From the NCBI RefSeq assembly GCF_004193775.1, contig NC_041008.1, positions 13,225,731-13,289,730 of the forward strand: a DNA stretch of 64,000 nucleotides, written 5' to 3'. A model generated the notes under the pieces. The model was not told the origin of the DNA. It saw only the letters and a program-made list of their open reading frames with translations, and made no database searches. Every line of letters starts with the position of its first letter. Position 1 is the first letter of the stretch. The DNA is from Glycine soja. Its lineage: Eukaryota > Streptophyta > Magnoliopsida > Fabales > Fabaceae. This document shows positions 45,110 through 57,369 of this stretch, piece by piece. Both the position numbers and the translations under genes were made by a program.

Positions 45110-46640
45110 AGTTGAAGCAGTCGATCACTAAAAAAGTGACGAGACTACTAATGTTGTCCTTTAGCCAAATACAGTCTCAGGGAATCATACCTCCTATTGA
45201 GCCTAAGGTAGCTCTTTTTGGTGCCCGTGTCAACACAAAGGGAAGTTATGTTCATCCCTCCGGGCAGGACCCAGACACGACTGCATCAGATATGCATGGG
45301 TTGTATGTTGATGACAATCCTCCCCATATGATTCCCTTGGAAGAATTTATGAGGGATCGACAATCGTGCACCATGTCCCTTTGGGAAATGATTTGGTGAT
45401 GGTAGGTGTTGAGGAAGTTCGAGATGCTGATGCTCATATCCCTATACCAACTGAAGAGGTTTAGTTAATGGGGCAGACCCTTAATACCTTCCTTGCTTGG
45501 AAAACACATCTTGTACAACTTTTTTCAGAAAAATGTTTTTCCTTTTTGTTGCGTTTATTATTATTAAAATATGATTCATTACAAATAAGGTGTTTAATGT
45601 CATTGACTTATGTTTATTAACTATGTAGGATAAACATGTACAAAAAGGACCAACAAAGCCAGTTGATAGGCCAGAACCTGATGACGATCCCATATACCAG
45701 ATGACGTTAATGATCCCATAACTTTTCCTCAAGCTTATGCAAGTAGCGTGGGATGCAACTATGTTTGGGGTGTACAATGATAATGTCCCCTTGTACTTAA
45801 AGCATGAAGATCTTGGGGAAATAGCACATGGTGATCAATGGTTGAACATCATTGTTAATTATGGATTATGTAAGTAAATTTAAATTACAATCCATTACCT
45901 AATTCATTGCTTTAAATTGGTGCATAATTTACTTTATTTTAACAATAGGCATATGAATGAGTTAAGTCTGCGATCAAGGAATGCCTCTATGTATGGATTC
46001 ATTGAGCCACAGTCCATACAGAGATCTAGACAATCGTAGTTTCAATATGACGATTATATTAAGAAATGAATGTAGAATTCACAGAGAGATGTTTACCTAG
46101 GAGCCTACTTGAATGGGTAAGTAAAACTAAACAAATCAATTTAAATAATGTATTCATTATGATAACTTAATGTTCTCCAATGCAATGGACATTGGCAACT
46201 GGTGGTTATAAGTCGTAAGGATGATGTTGTTGCCTGGTTTTGTTCCTTGCACAATAAGTTCGACAACTACAAAAAAGGAATGGTTAATAGGTCAGTTGTA
46301 ATTTGTAACACATTTACTTTATCATTAGTATTTGACATCAATATTGTAATTATACAACATACATGCATGTTTCTCTTAACCAGTGTTTTGAAGGGATTCA
46401 ACGATAATCACAGAAGTAAATCGAAGGCAACTGCTAAATGGATTTCAATTGAAGTAAGTCATTTAAACAATGTTCGATCTCTTCAAAATTACATTTTATT
46501 ACTTTGTACACTAATTTTGGGATAACTTTGAACATCTTATTAAATTTAGTGTAATAAGCAAAGGGGAAGCATTGAGTGTGGCTATTACGTCATGCATTGG
46601 ATGTCAACTATAGTCCTAGGAAGTTTCAAGGATAATTGAG
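45110..46640 (+). pseudogene. Ulp1/C48 protease-like domain in CACTA second ORF
   Basis: Exon-like pieces separated by AT-rich introns read VDRPEPDDDPIYQMTL (45660), VAWDATMFGVYNDNVPLYLK and HEDLGEIAHGDQWLNIIVNY (45740-45870), then NASMYGFIEPQSIQRSRQS (45980). Next come HWQLVVISRKDDVVAWFCSL (46190-46250) and QRGSIECGYYVMHWMSTIVL (46560-46620). The HW with His codon 46190-46192 and ECGYY with Cys codon 46577-46579 correspond to the His and Cys of SUMO-protease (C48) catalytic sites. Ulp1-like domains cleave SUMO or related tags. A stop at 46036-46038, a shift near 45720 and a stop after FKDN make it inactive. Confidence 0.72.
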
Positions 46641-47049
46641 AAATGGTAATTATTTACTTCAAAACTAATTTCATTTGTTATAGTTGTTATTATATTACAC
46701 CGGTTAAGTTATGTTTTATTATATCATGCAATATTTTACTTATCCGAGACCATTGAAACAAAAGAGAATAAAGATAATTCACATTAAGTGGACAATATAT
46801 TTTTTAAGAGTTAAAAATGAAGCACTAAGTAGTGTTTAGAAAACTTTGCAAATGTTAGACTTATGTAAATCTTAGGTTATAGATAATATATTTATGTATT
46901 GACATTACTATATTTATTAGTATTTATTCAATAATAATTTGAATATAATATATACTGCCTAGATTGATTTGGTTGTGGCATGGATTGATTTTGTTTTTAA
47001 TTTGCAAATCTAGGTTCATTTAATAAATAAATAAAATATAAAAGAAACA

Positions 47050-47478
47050 TGCTAAAACAACATTAATTCTTCCCAAAACTAATGTTGTATAGTACTTATA
47101 ACATTGGTTCTCCCCAAAACCGATGTTGTATAGTACTTACAACATTAGTTTTAATCCAACCTGATATTGTATTGTGCTATACAACATTGGTTGTGCCTAA
47201 AACTAATGTTGTATAGTACAAAACCAATGTTGTAAGTACTATACAACATTGGTATTAGTTTTGGAGAAACTCGATGTTGTTTATTTTTTTTTGTTATTTG
47301 CTATTATTATATCACATCGATTTTGGGGAGAACCATTGTTGCATAGTGAATTTCAACATCGATTTTTATAACTGATGTTAAAAATGATTACTTTTAATGA
47401 CAATCGTTTTAACATCAGTTTAAAACTGATGTTGAATGTCCAAAATAACTAATATTAAAAGCGATTTTCATATTAGTG
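47050..47478. repeat. CACTA subterminal ACAACATTGGTT repeats
   Basis: About ten units of AACATTGGTT/AACCAATGTT-type sequence in both orientations (for example TACAACATTGGTTGTGCC and AAACCAATGTTGTA), leading into the terminus CACTAATATGAAAATCGC read on the minus strand. The dense inverted pairs can fold into a long imperfect stem around 47225. Confidence 0.85.
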
Positions 47479-48132
47479 GACCCTTAGAATAACTCTTAAA
47501 ATAATTGACGTTATTTGGGTTTTTTTATAATAATAGATTTTATTTATGTTAAAAAAAGTTTTGAATCAAAGTTTTATAGAAAGAACATTACGTTATTAAA
47601 AAGCTGTCATTACATCTCAAAAAAAGAATTGTCATTAGTAAAAGTTCATCAAACTCAAATACATATCTACCAATAAAAATATCTAGTAATATATTAATAT
47701 TTATAAAATATTTATTTATTTAATTAAGTAATTAGGAAAGTTTTGATTTTATAATTAAGTTACAAAATTATAATTTTATTTTCTTAAAAAAATATTATAT
47801 ATTTATCAAGATATTTTTAATATATATTATGCAAAAGGAAGGTTCAATTAAGAGTTTAAGAATTTCAAACTATAAGTAATTTTTAACGCTAATTTAAAAA
47901 AATTATCCATTCTTCCACTCAGAATGCATGCATTATGCATAGATTATTAGAAATACAACTAACTTTATGTAACAAAAATTTAATACATACACAATGCGAA
48001 AACAAAATGCCTAATTAGGCCCTTATTATGCCCACCAACCACCTGGCCTTCGAGTAGCTTTGTCCTTGTAAAACCTATATTGCACTTTATTTGTATACCT
48101 GCAGTTGGGTGTTCATTATTGTTGTCACAAGT
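47479..48132. other. AT-rich spacer downstream of the bHLH gene
   Basis: No gene. It lies between the CACTA terminus and the stop codon of the bHLH gene and must contain that gene's 3' UTR; possible minus-strand poly(A) signals occur (TTTATT on the plus strand, several). Confidence 0.5.
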
Positions 48133-48811
48133 TTAGTTACAGCAGTCGAACAAGTCCTCAGTCAAAATTTTCACTAGGTCGTCCAGTGTCATGGTGAATT
48201 CATGATCCATCTACAATATATAGTACAGTATCCGATTATTCAATGTTTGATATAAGAAACATATATGTTAGTGTGAGAGAAAGAATCCAACTCGTATAGT
48301 TATTCTTTGAAGGTAATTATATATATGGGAGACGATACCAATGGTTTTCTCCGTTATAGTATAAGGAAAATGTATTTTTTTATTCCATATATTTTCAGTC
48401 AAATATGATTAAGGTGTTTGTACTTTCATATGGTTGAATATGGTTCTTAAACTTTAAAAAATACATTGATTAATTTGATTTTTCCTAACTAACTTCATAG
48501 CTAACTTTAAAAAATATGACAATTTTTAGAAATAAGAGGTTACATTCACACAGGAATGGAGGCAGAATTAAGTTTCGATGGTGATGGGGTGGGTGGGGGG
48601 CGGGGCAATTATATAAATATTTATAATTTGTATCTTTAAAATAATTTAAGATTATATTATAGAAACTATATTGATAAAAAAGAAAATTAAACATTTTTTA
48701 AAAAACAAAACAAAACTACGACACATTCTAATGCTAGCAAGGTTTGTTTTTCGATATATCATTTGTTTTTTCAAATGTTGGTATCTTATAAAAATTGACA
48801 ACAAAAATAAA

Positions 48812-48853
<42 letters not shown>

Positions 48854-49020
48854 TTTTAAAAAATTACACAAACCTCTCCTTCATTTTTAAAACATACAAA
48901 ATCCCCCTTAATTATTCACTAAACCTTACTCTCTCTTCATTCATTAACAGAGTTTAAATCTTTAACAGAATCAAATAAGAGTGAATGTAATATGACTTTT
49001 AATGAAAATTATTTTAATAA

Positions 49021-49113
<93 letters not shown>

Positions 49114-51590
49114 AGAACCAGATCGTGATTATAGAGGTAAGGTTTTTTTTTATTCTTTTTCCCAGTATTTGATCCAAGCTCTACCCCTTCCAAGAACTTA
49201 TAAACCAAAATTGAGAAGCGTGAGCAAAATTCACAAAGCTTTATAATGTTGCAGTTCCTAATAGTCAAAGCTTGAATTTCATTTTGAAAAGCTTTGAAAT
49301 TGGACTTCTTTCCAAGGGAATGACAGATTGGGATTTTTTCACTGACCCTGAAAAAACATGGGGGCAAAAATCACCCATGTCACAAAAACAACATGATACA
49401 AAATAATTTGAGACAACATTCGAAGGAGGGAGAAAATTATTGTTGGTGTTCCTCAGATGAAATGAGTAGATTAATCCGGTGAAAGAGAGAGAGAGAGCGC
49501 ATCACGAAGAAATCAAAGGTTTACATATTCATAGGGTTACAAATATTTATCCTTACCATCAAACTAGAAAAAGATAATTACCATTTTATGAAAAATAAAA
49601 ATAAAGTACTTAAATATCTTTATTCCTACAGTCAAATTTTTAAATAAAAAGAATTATTATAATTTTTAAATATAGTATATATTAAAAAGGAACATAGATC
49701 TGTCCCTGCATTCACATGCATGTTTTCTTAATTTTGAAAAAAAATTCATCACTAGAAAGTATAATGACCTTGATCACGTTTGAGCGAAAATATAAATACC
49801 AAACACACTACAATATTGGTGTATACCTGAGCAATGCAAGTAATGTTCAGAGCGGAATTTGCAAACGGCAAAACATTGCAGCAAACTATTGAGAGATTAA
49901 GAGCTGCAAGCTTGCCCAGGATCTTAGCAACAATGTCCTTTCGTTTCTCACACATAACTTTGATGAGCGCATCTTTTCCTGAGACTCTTGCTTCAATTTT
50001 GGGACGTATATTGATAGGTATATCTGAGTCATCAACAACAGTACCAATATTGTATTTGTTCGTTTTGAAGCATACTGCATATTCTACTTTTCTCTTTTTG
50101 CTCTCTTCCTCTAAATCCTTTACACGCTTCTGAAGATATTTCACATAATCGATAGCAGTTTTAAGGACAGAAGCCTTATCCGTCTACACATAAGAAATGT
50201 TTCATTTTATTTATCTAATAATGGAATAGGTTTATAATGATATACTTGGTTTTCAATTATAATGAATTTTAAACCAGAGTTTGTGCAAAGTATTATTACT
50301 AAAAAAAATTCATATAATAACTATTAGTTATTTGGCATATGTTTGTTAGTTTAGAGTTTGTTTAAGGTTATGTTTGTATAAACTTTTCAGTAATTAAGTA
50401 TTCATAGGAGATCGAAATTATAAAAAGGTAAATTAATTTAAGTTTTTTGCATTAGCTAAAACCAACTTTAAGGCGCATAAATTAATTTTAATTTGTGAAG
50501 AAACCTAATGCATTCTTCAGTGCTTTCTACTTGTCCTTCGTGTAGAATTGAAATATGACTTTAATCATCTGCATAATCACTTAATACAAACTTTTATTAT
50601 GTAAATTATTAAAGTAAGACTCTATTTTAATTGAAAATCAACACAAATTACAAAGGAAATTTTACCTGAGCTTTTTTTTTCTTTTTAATATAGAGTACAG
50701 ATATTCGTCTATCCTATTTTGGTATGGGTATGGATTGGGAGGGAAAAAAGAGAGATAGAGAGAGAAAAAAAATGTAGAGAAAGAAATGACATATGTAATA
50801 GATGATATAATGAAAAGAGAAGAGAAAGATGGAGTATAAATGAAATAAAAGAAAAAATGGATAGATGATTAGTTTTTCCCTTTCAAAAGCATGATAAAAA
50901 CAAAAGTCACAGCCCATGCTATTAATACGAAAAGAGAAAAACGCATAAACTGACCTTTTTCAACACCGGAATAACAGCTGAAAGTGCTATGAACAGCTTG
51001 GCGATATTCTCTCTCCTCTTTCTCTCACTCATTATGTGATCTTGTATCTCAGAAGAGCTTCTACCCCTCTTAGATTTTCTATTATTTTTTGGTTCTTCTT
51101 GGGTTTCCTTTGAATTTTCACCATGATAACATTGGCATGTTTTATTGAGAACATATGGCACTGCCGTTGAATCTTCAAATGAAAGAGTGTAGGGCATTGA
51201 GGAGGATGAGAAGAGAGGTTCATCTTGAGATGCATGTTGTTTGAGACTACTACGGTTATCAAAGCCAGGGTTCTTTTCCAAAGATGATGAATCATTTATA
51301 GGGTTCCTAAGAAGGATGGTGGTGCTTTCTTTAGTGATATTTGAATCACAAGGGTGACTTTTGCAAGATTTTTCTTGTTGCACTAGATTCTCCCCCTTGA
51401 ACACTTCCACAAGAGAGTGCATGTGACCAAATAAATTGCACTCATCCATTTCCTGAAACAATTGAGAACACCAAAAGCAGAGAAATTTTCACGAGGATAT
51501 TAATATAAAGCATATATATATGTGTGTGTGTGTGTCATATATGCATCCCATTACCAAAAAACGAAGCCACCTTTCCGGTGACTCTTCCAT
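48133..51590 (-). CDS. bHLH transcription factor (bHLH18/25-like), four exons
   Basis: Exons on the minus strand are 51590-51555, 51452-50955, 50183-49827 and 48210-48133, each intron GT...AG and all junctions in phase 0. They encode 322 residues plus TAA. Exon 1 reads MEESPERWLRFL, the usual short N-terminal motif of group IVa bHLHs. The basic region HIMSERKRRENIAK has His151, Glu155 and Arg159, the set that contacts the E-box/G-box. Helix 2 (TDKASVLKTAIDYVKYLQKR) begins exon 3. The C terminus (about 240-322) resembles an ACT-like fold, and exon 4 gives MDHEFTMTLDDLVKIL. No lesion is seen, so it is probably a functional nuclear factor. Intron 3 (1,616 bases) has AT microsatellites. Exact subfamily is inference. 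Confidence 0.88.
48813..48850. repeat. (AT)n microsatellite in bHLH intron 3
   Basis: About 19 AT units within the third intron of the bHLH gene. Confidence 0.97.
49024..49110. repeat. Long (AT)n microsatellite in bHLH intron 3
   Basis: About 43 AT units. The YIYIYI-coding open frames over it are artefacts. Confidence 0.98.
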
Positions 51591-51745
51591 TATTGATTCC
51601 AAAATCAGACAAATTTGATGTTCCAGTTTTTGCTTCAGCTATTGAAGTAATGTTATCGATGTCGGACTCACTTCACTGCTTGTGTCAAGCAAAACTAATT
51701 AATTTGTGAGGGTAGTGGTTGGGAAAGGAAAATGATGGAAGTTAC

Positions 51746-51757
51746 TTATATAATAAT
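51746..51757 (-). promoter_or_regulatory. TATA box of bHLH gene
   Basis: The minus strand reads ATTATATAAGTA, about 160 bases upstream of the start codon at 51590. Fits a plant TATA box with a 5' UTR of roughly 120-130 bases. An AT/TG-rich tract (51510-51537) is in intron 1. Confidence 0.6.
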
Positions 51758-51759
51758 AA

Positions 51760-52300
51760 TAATTTCATTTTTTCTTTACATTATTTATTTTGTTATACCT
51801 TTTCTGTCTATTATTTTCTTTCTAGATGCTGTGTACAATTAGCATTTTTTATTGTTAAATTTTAGATAATATGTGGCAGACGCTTCAGACACGTTCACTC
51901 ACGCTTTTCTATAAAAAGTACGCATCACATGATCGTGAAGTCAAATTCTATCGGTCATTATTTTGATAGAAAACAAAACCTATATTAGTATATTTTACTC
52001 CAACAAAAATGGTTTTCTTTTAACCTTACTAGCTTGGTGATAAAATGCAAAATAATATAAAATAAAATCTTCTCCGCCGATGGTCGATTAGGAGCTTTCA
52101 AAATCTATACACAGAAGACTGTCACAAGAGAGACCATCAGGTCATTTAATGATTTTGCACTGGCCCTACTCGCATACATACAAAATCATCACATGCATTA
52201 TGTCCTTTTCCTATCAAAGATGATCGAAACTGAGATATTCATGACGAAAAGATTGTCTTTTATTAAAAAAATGTAAAAAAAATATTTATATCTATACAAA
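51760..52300. other. Upstream region of bHLH gene
   Basis: AT-rich; no gene. It would contain the distal promoter of the bHLH gene; no operator-like motif stands out. Confidence 0.4.
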
Positions 52301-54899
52301 GTCTTATAAATAAGATGTCTATGGAAAAGTCTATTGTGTCCATGCTCCAGCTGTTGACATGTGTTCAATTTATTGGTTTTTTTTGGATATTTCTGCATCA
52401 CACTTCCAGGCCTGTTGGTTGCTCCACGTATTACTACACGTGTCTTCTTTTTCTTAAATTGCTCCATGTTCGTTGCCTTTGTTTCTTCTTCATTTTGTTT
52501 TCTCTGTTTCTTTCCTTTTTTTTGTTGTTTTCCATCTTAGGTCTGAGTTTTGTTTTTTTCTTTATGCTTAAATAGTTAAAGTTGACATTTTTGTTTTCAG
52601 CTATTATTCTCCGGTTTTGATTTTTCCTGTTGAGTTTTTGTTTCGTCGATTTTGGTTTTTGCTGTGGGGATTTTGTTTCATCGATGCATGTTGTGTTTGG
52701 CAAGGAATGTTGTTTGTTTTCGTTGTTTTGGTTTTGGCTTTTGAGGTTTGTTCTGTGCATGCACTGCGTGTTTTGCACGGATTGTTGTTTCAATATGGAT
52801 TTGGTATTTGACAGAGGCATGATGATGATGGGTCGAATGTTTCCTAATATCTATGCATGTTTAGTTGTTTCCTTTTTTCGCCAATTCTGGCTTACCTGAT
52901 GTCATTTGGTGTATGCTTTGGTTTTGTTATAGCCAGGGTCAAGGAGATCGGGGAATAGGTAAGTCTTTCAAAGGAGCATGAGCTGACCTATTGGTTGTTA
53001 TTTAGGCAGGGTGAAGGGGATCACAAAAAGGGTCAAATGTATCAACTGTGATTGTTAATTTGTGAAGAAATCAACTGCTGCGAGAAATATCATAGGTGTA
53101 AAATCCAGCAGGAGGCAGGCAAATAAGTGATTAATAGGTAAACATAAATAAGATTATTACTTCACAAATGTTGTTTATCTAAAAAATGATGTTTATCTCG
53201 CAAATATTGAGCAGTACCTGTGCATATTGTTCGATGGTGCTTTACTTGCTTTGTTTTCATGCAGGTATCTTGCGTTCCAGTTTATCTTTCCTCCTGCTGA
53301 CACGTGCAATTTTGTGTTCTGCATATGAGGTTTTGCTTTTGTTGCCTTCCTGCTAAGTTTAGTTGCATATGCATGGTTTTTGGTGGAATTGTTTGTTTTT
53401 TGTCATCCAGGTAGTCCCTGAGTCAATCTTGCCTTTTGATTCCCTATTGGTCTTATCAATTTACACCCTACGGGCTTGGCTCATTTTCTATCTCTGGGTT
53501 TCAGAGTGAGTGGGTTAAGGAGCCTTTTTCCGCCTTTCATCTTTCCAGTCAAGCAGTGATTCCTGCTCTTGCCTCTCATGAATCTATTCGACCATTCCGG
53601 AATGAGTGAGCTTTTGTATCCGTATTGAAGAATCCGGTTATCGACTCGACAACTATGGAATCTAAGCCAATTTTTGAGGTTGATGTATAATATGTTTTGC
53701 ACCTTATTCATTTTGTTATCAGTTTTATTTGATTGTTCCTAACATTTATTTATGCTTTACAACTTATGCAGCTATTTCTGGTGTTGAGTGTTCGATGGTG
53801 CTTTACTTGCTTCGTTTCTTTGCTTTGTTTTTCATGCAGGTATCTTCATTCCAGTACGTGCGGCTTTGTGTTCTGCATATGAGGTTTTGCTTTTGTTGCC
53901 TTCCTGCTAAGTTTAATTGCATATGTATGTTTTTTAGTGGAATTTTTTTTTGTCATCCAGCTAGTCCCTAAGGCTACCTTTTGCCCTTTTGAGGTTGATG
54001 TCTAATATGTTTTGCGCCTTATTCATTTTGTTATCAGTTTTATTTGATTGTTCTTAACATTTATTTATGCTTTTCTTCTCCAACAGATCCGACCTATGCA
54101 ACTATTTCTGGCTGTTGTAGGATGGTATTCATGCTTAGTTAGCAATTCTTTCCTCGCTTGCAAGTTGACTATTAATCAGCCGGTGGAATGGAGGCACCAA
54201 TTAAATTAGAGGTATTTTGCTCATCTTTTATGGATTTTTGGTCTGCCTTTGGTGGAGCTATTTGCCAAGTTATTAATGCTGAGTGTTCGATGATGCTTTA
54301 CTTACTTTGTTTCTTTGCTTTGTTTTTCATGCAGGCAATTCTTTCCTCGCTTGCAAGTTGGCTATTAATCAGCCGGTGGAATGGAGGCGTCGCTTAAATC
54401 TGAGGTATTTTGCTCATCTTTTATGCATTTTTTGTCTTCCTTTTGGTGGAGCTATTTGCCAGGTTATTAATGCTGAGTGCTCGATGGTGCTTTACTTGCT
54501 TCGTTTCTTTGCTTTGTTTTTGTGCTTTACTTACTTCGTTTCTTTGCTTTGTTTTTCATGCAGGGAATTCTTTCCTCGCTTGCAAGTTGGATATTAAATC
54601 TGAGGTATTTTGGTCATCTTTTATGCATTTTTTTCCTGCCTTTGGTAGAGCTATTTACCAGGTTATTAATGCTGAGTGCTCGATGGTGCTTTACTTGCTT
54701 CGTTTCTTTGCTTTGTTTTTCATACAGGTATCTTGATTCCAACACGTTCAACTTTGTGTTTTGCATACGAGGTTTTGCTTTTGTTGCCTTCCTACTAGGT
54801 TTAGTTGCATATGCATGTTTTTTAATGGGGTTGTTTTTTTTTTTTGTCATCCAGGTTGTTCCTAAGGCTATCTTTTGCCCTTTTGAGGTTGTTGTCTAA
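52300..54899. repeat. T-rich block with nested repeats, unknown element
   Basis: Two kinds of unit alternate. Unit type 1 (CGATGGTGCTTTACTTGCTT, TTTTCATGCAGG, GGTTTTGCTTTTGTTGCCTT, TTTTGTCATCCAG) occurs at about 53230-53415, 53792-53965 and 54680-54860. Unit type 2 (CTTTCCTCGCTTGCAAGTTG, TTAAATCTGAGGTATTTTG, GAGCTATTTGCCAGGTTATT) occurs at about 54150, 54340 and 54565, with a period near 195-230. Several open frames across it are repeats of each other and match no family I know. Intron-like TGCAGG words recur. Nature unknown; possibly a transposable-element interior. Confidence 0.6.
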
Positions 54900-54902
54900 T
54901 AT

Positions 54903-55342
54903 GTGAAGCCTTTGTATGTTAAAGCCTATATAAATGGTAACACATTGGCTAGAGTCTTTTTTGATGGTGGTATTATTTATAACATCATGCCTCTAACCAC
55001 GCTGAGGCAAATTGGTAAAAGGTAGGATGATTTGATCCCCATGAATATCAAGATAACCAATTTCATTGTAGGAGCTACTACAACATTGGGAGTTTTGGTA
55101 GCCACAATCACGATTGGGCCAAAATCCATGTATTCAACATTTTTTTATAGTGGATGCTAAACCAAACTATTTAATTTTGCTATGAAGGGATTGGATTCAT
55201 TCTAGCCAATGTGTGCCTTCTATGTTGCATAAAAAATTATTGTTTTGGGAAGGAGATCAAGTATCATTTTGGCTGATGATTGTCCATTTTTTACTAATGT
55301 AAGAATGGAAGAAGCATCATTTTATTCTCCTTATTTTTTTCC
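54903..55342 (+). pseudogene. gypsy aspartic protease relic
   Basis: The frame KPLYVKAYINGNTLARVFFD then GGIIYNIMPLTTLRQIGKR resembles the gypsy protease start; the catalytic D(S/T)G appears as DGG. Further on NIKITNFIVGATTTLGVLVA keeps the fold pattern. Stops at several places. Similarity stops at solo LTR C (55348). Confidence 0.65.
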
Positions 55343-55347
55343 CATAC

Positions 55348-56886
55348 TGTAGAAGCAAGCTTCATGATGATGAATCAAGTTGATTCAAGTAGTTTTAATG
55401 ATGAAAAAGATGATGACAAAATGCCCAAAAGAATGATTTCAAGATTAAGTTCAAGATCAAGATTAATTTCAAGATTCATCAAGAAGATTCAAGATTCAAG
55501 AATAATCAAGATCAAGATTCAAGACTCAAAGATTCAAGAATCAAGAGAAGACTTAATCAAGATAAGTAATAAAAAGTTTTTCAAAACATTGAGTAGCACA
55601 AGAAGTTTTAACAAAATCATTACCAAAGAGTTTTACTCTCTGGTAATCGATTACCAGTGTTTTTAAGACGTTAAGATTTTCAAAATTCAAAATGAAGAGT
55701 CACATCTGTTGATGTGTAATCGATTACACCTTAATGGTAATCGATTACCAGTGACTATTTTTGAAAAATTCATTTCCAAAAGTCACAATTCTTCAAGTGA
55801 CTTGTTTCTAAAGATTCTTTCAAAAGTTATAACTTTTTAAGTAATTAGTTTTAAAGGAATTGCCAAGAGTTACAAGTTTTGACTTGAGTCATCAAGAAAT
55901 TATAAATATGTGACCTTGACATGAAACAAAATTGATTGATCTTAATCATCTCTTTCAATCAATCTTTCAGTATTTTCTTTCATCTCTTTCAATAGTTTTT
56001 TTTGTTTCATCTTCTCTTCATCTTTCTAAAAGTTTTTGTTCAAAACTTTCTCTTCCAAGAAAAGTTCTTTGTTCAAAAACTTGTGCTATTCATCTTTTTC
56101 ATTCTTTTCTCCCTTTTCCAAAAAGAATTTGCCAAGGACTAACCACCTAAATTCTTTTTGTGTCTCTCTTCTCCCTTTTCCAAAAAAAATGAAGGACTAA
56201 CTGCCTGAATTCTTTTGTGTCTCCCTTCTCCCTTGTCAAAGAATTCAAAACGACACAGTCTGAGAATTCTTTTGATTCTTCTCTTTCCCTTAAACAAAAG
56301 ATTTCAAAGGACTAACCGCCTGAGATATCTTTTGTTTCCCCTTCACAAAGTTTCAAAGGACTAACCGCCTGAGAACTTTATCTTAACACATTGGAGGGTA
56401 CATCCTTTGTGGTACAAGTAGAGGGTACATCTACTTGGGTTGTTGTAACTGAGAACAAGATAGGGTACATCTCTTGTGGATCAGTTCAAGTGGAGGGTAC
56501 ATCCACTTGGTTGTTCAAAGAGAACAAGGGAGGGTACATCCCTTGTGGATCTTTGCTTGTAAAGGTTTTTACAAGGTTGAAAAGAAATATCAAGGACCGC
56601 AGGTCGCTTGAGGACTGGATGTAGGCACAGATTGTTGCCAAACCAGTATAAAACTCTTGTGTTTGTCTTCTTCTTCCCTACACTCTTTAATTTCCGCTGT
56701 GCACTTTAATTATCACTTTTACTTTTGGTTAAGTTTCTATTACTGTTCTTTACTTTCTTAACATTATAGTAAAAGCCTAATTGAATCTAGTAACATTAAG
56801 AAGGATATATTTTTAATTAGTAAAGGTTTACTAATAATTAATTCAACCCCCCCTTCTTAATTATTCTGAGGCCACTTGATCCAACA
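55348..56886 (+). mobile_element. Solo LTR 'C', TSD CATAC
   Basis: Starts TGTAGAAGCAAGCTTCATGA, ends GGCCACTTGATCCAACA, flanked by CATAC at 55343-55347 and 56887-56891. Same family as A and B. It keeps one palindrome pair (55721/55742, 21 bases) and one single site (55648), the hairpin series (56125-56380 and 56394-56552), the CTTGTAAA hairpin (56556-56576) and TATAAAA at 56647. It is shorter than A and B because it has fewer palindrome units. Confidence 0.92.
56394..56552. repeat. GGGTACA-centred inverted repeats in LTR C
   Basis: Five units share the centre GGGTACA. Stems include CAAGTAGA/TCTACTTG, CAAGTGGA/TCCACTTG and CAAGGGA/TCCCTTG. The same positions in LTR A read CTAGTGGA/TCCACTAG, so both arms changed together. 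Confidence 0.85.
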
Positions 56887-57369
56887 CATACAAGTTCCTA
56901 GTAACTACCAGGAAAGGATTTGGAAATCTTGTAATTTGACAAAGAAAGGTTTCATTATAAACTGGCAGACCAAAGCACGACCATCCATTGAGTTTATAGA
57001 TGGATTGACAAGATGAGGATTGAAAGATCTGTTTAATCAACTAACTTTATTCATTATTGAAGATAAGGTAGTTGATTCGACTATAGTGGATGCATAAAAG
57101 GAAGTGAAACACTAAGAGGTGATATTATCTATCAAGGAGTCACGAAGTTTTGAGGCACAAGATCCTTTAAAAGAGGTCAACCTATGAATTGATGGTATTC
57201 TTAGGATGACTAAAATTAGTGGTTTGTTAGCCAAAAAGATAAATGTCAACTTATTGAACTATTCACGGAGTACAAAGATTGTTTTGTTTGAGATTATCAC
57301 TAAATGATAGAATTGTAAAGAGATATGGTGGAACATAGGCTGCCAATCTGAGAAGGATTTAAGCCACAT

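Larger units (their letters stand above)
41396..47478 (+). mobile_element. CACTA element with TNP2 and Ulp1-like ORFs
   Basis: Plus-strand order is TNP2 transposase remnants (about 41480-43500), a second gene with a plant transposase (Transposase_24) region and an Ulp1/C48 protease-like region (43834-46640), then subterminal repeats and the terminus TTTTCATATTAGTG at 47478. The left terminus is not identified; a retroelement fragment lies at the left break. All genes carry stops. Confidence 0.75.

Noticed and set aside
48971..49367. Minus-strand open frames of 68 and 117 codons in bHLH intron 3
   Set aside because: They read through an (AT)n tract, and the rest matches no family; they lie inside an intron.
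54188..54899. Several overlapping open frames rich in Phe, Cys and Leu
   Set aside because: They repeat each other because of the nested repeats and are T-rich; no support for a membrane protein gene.
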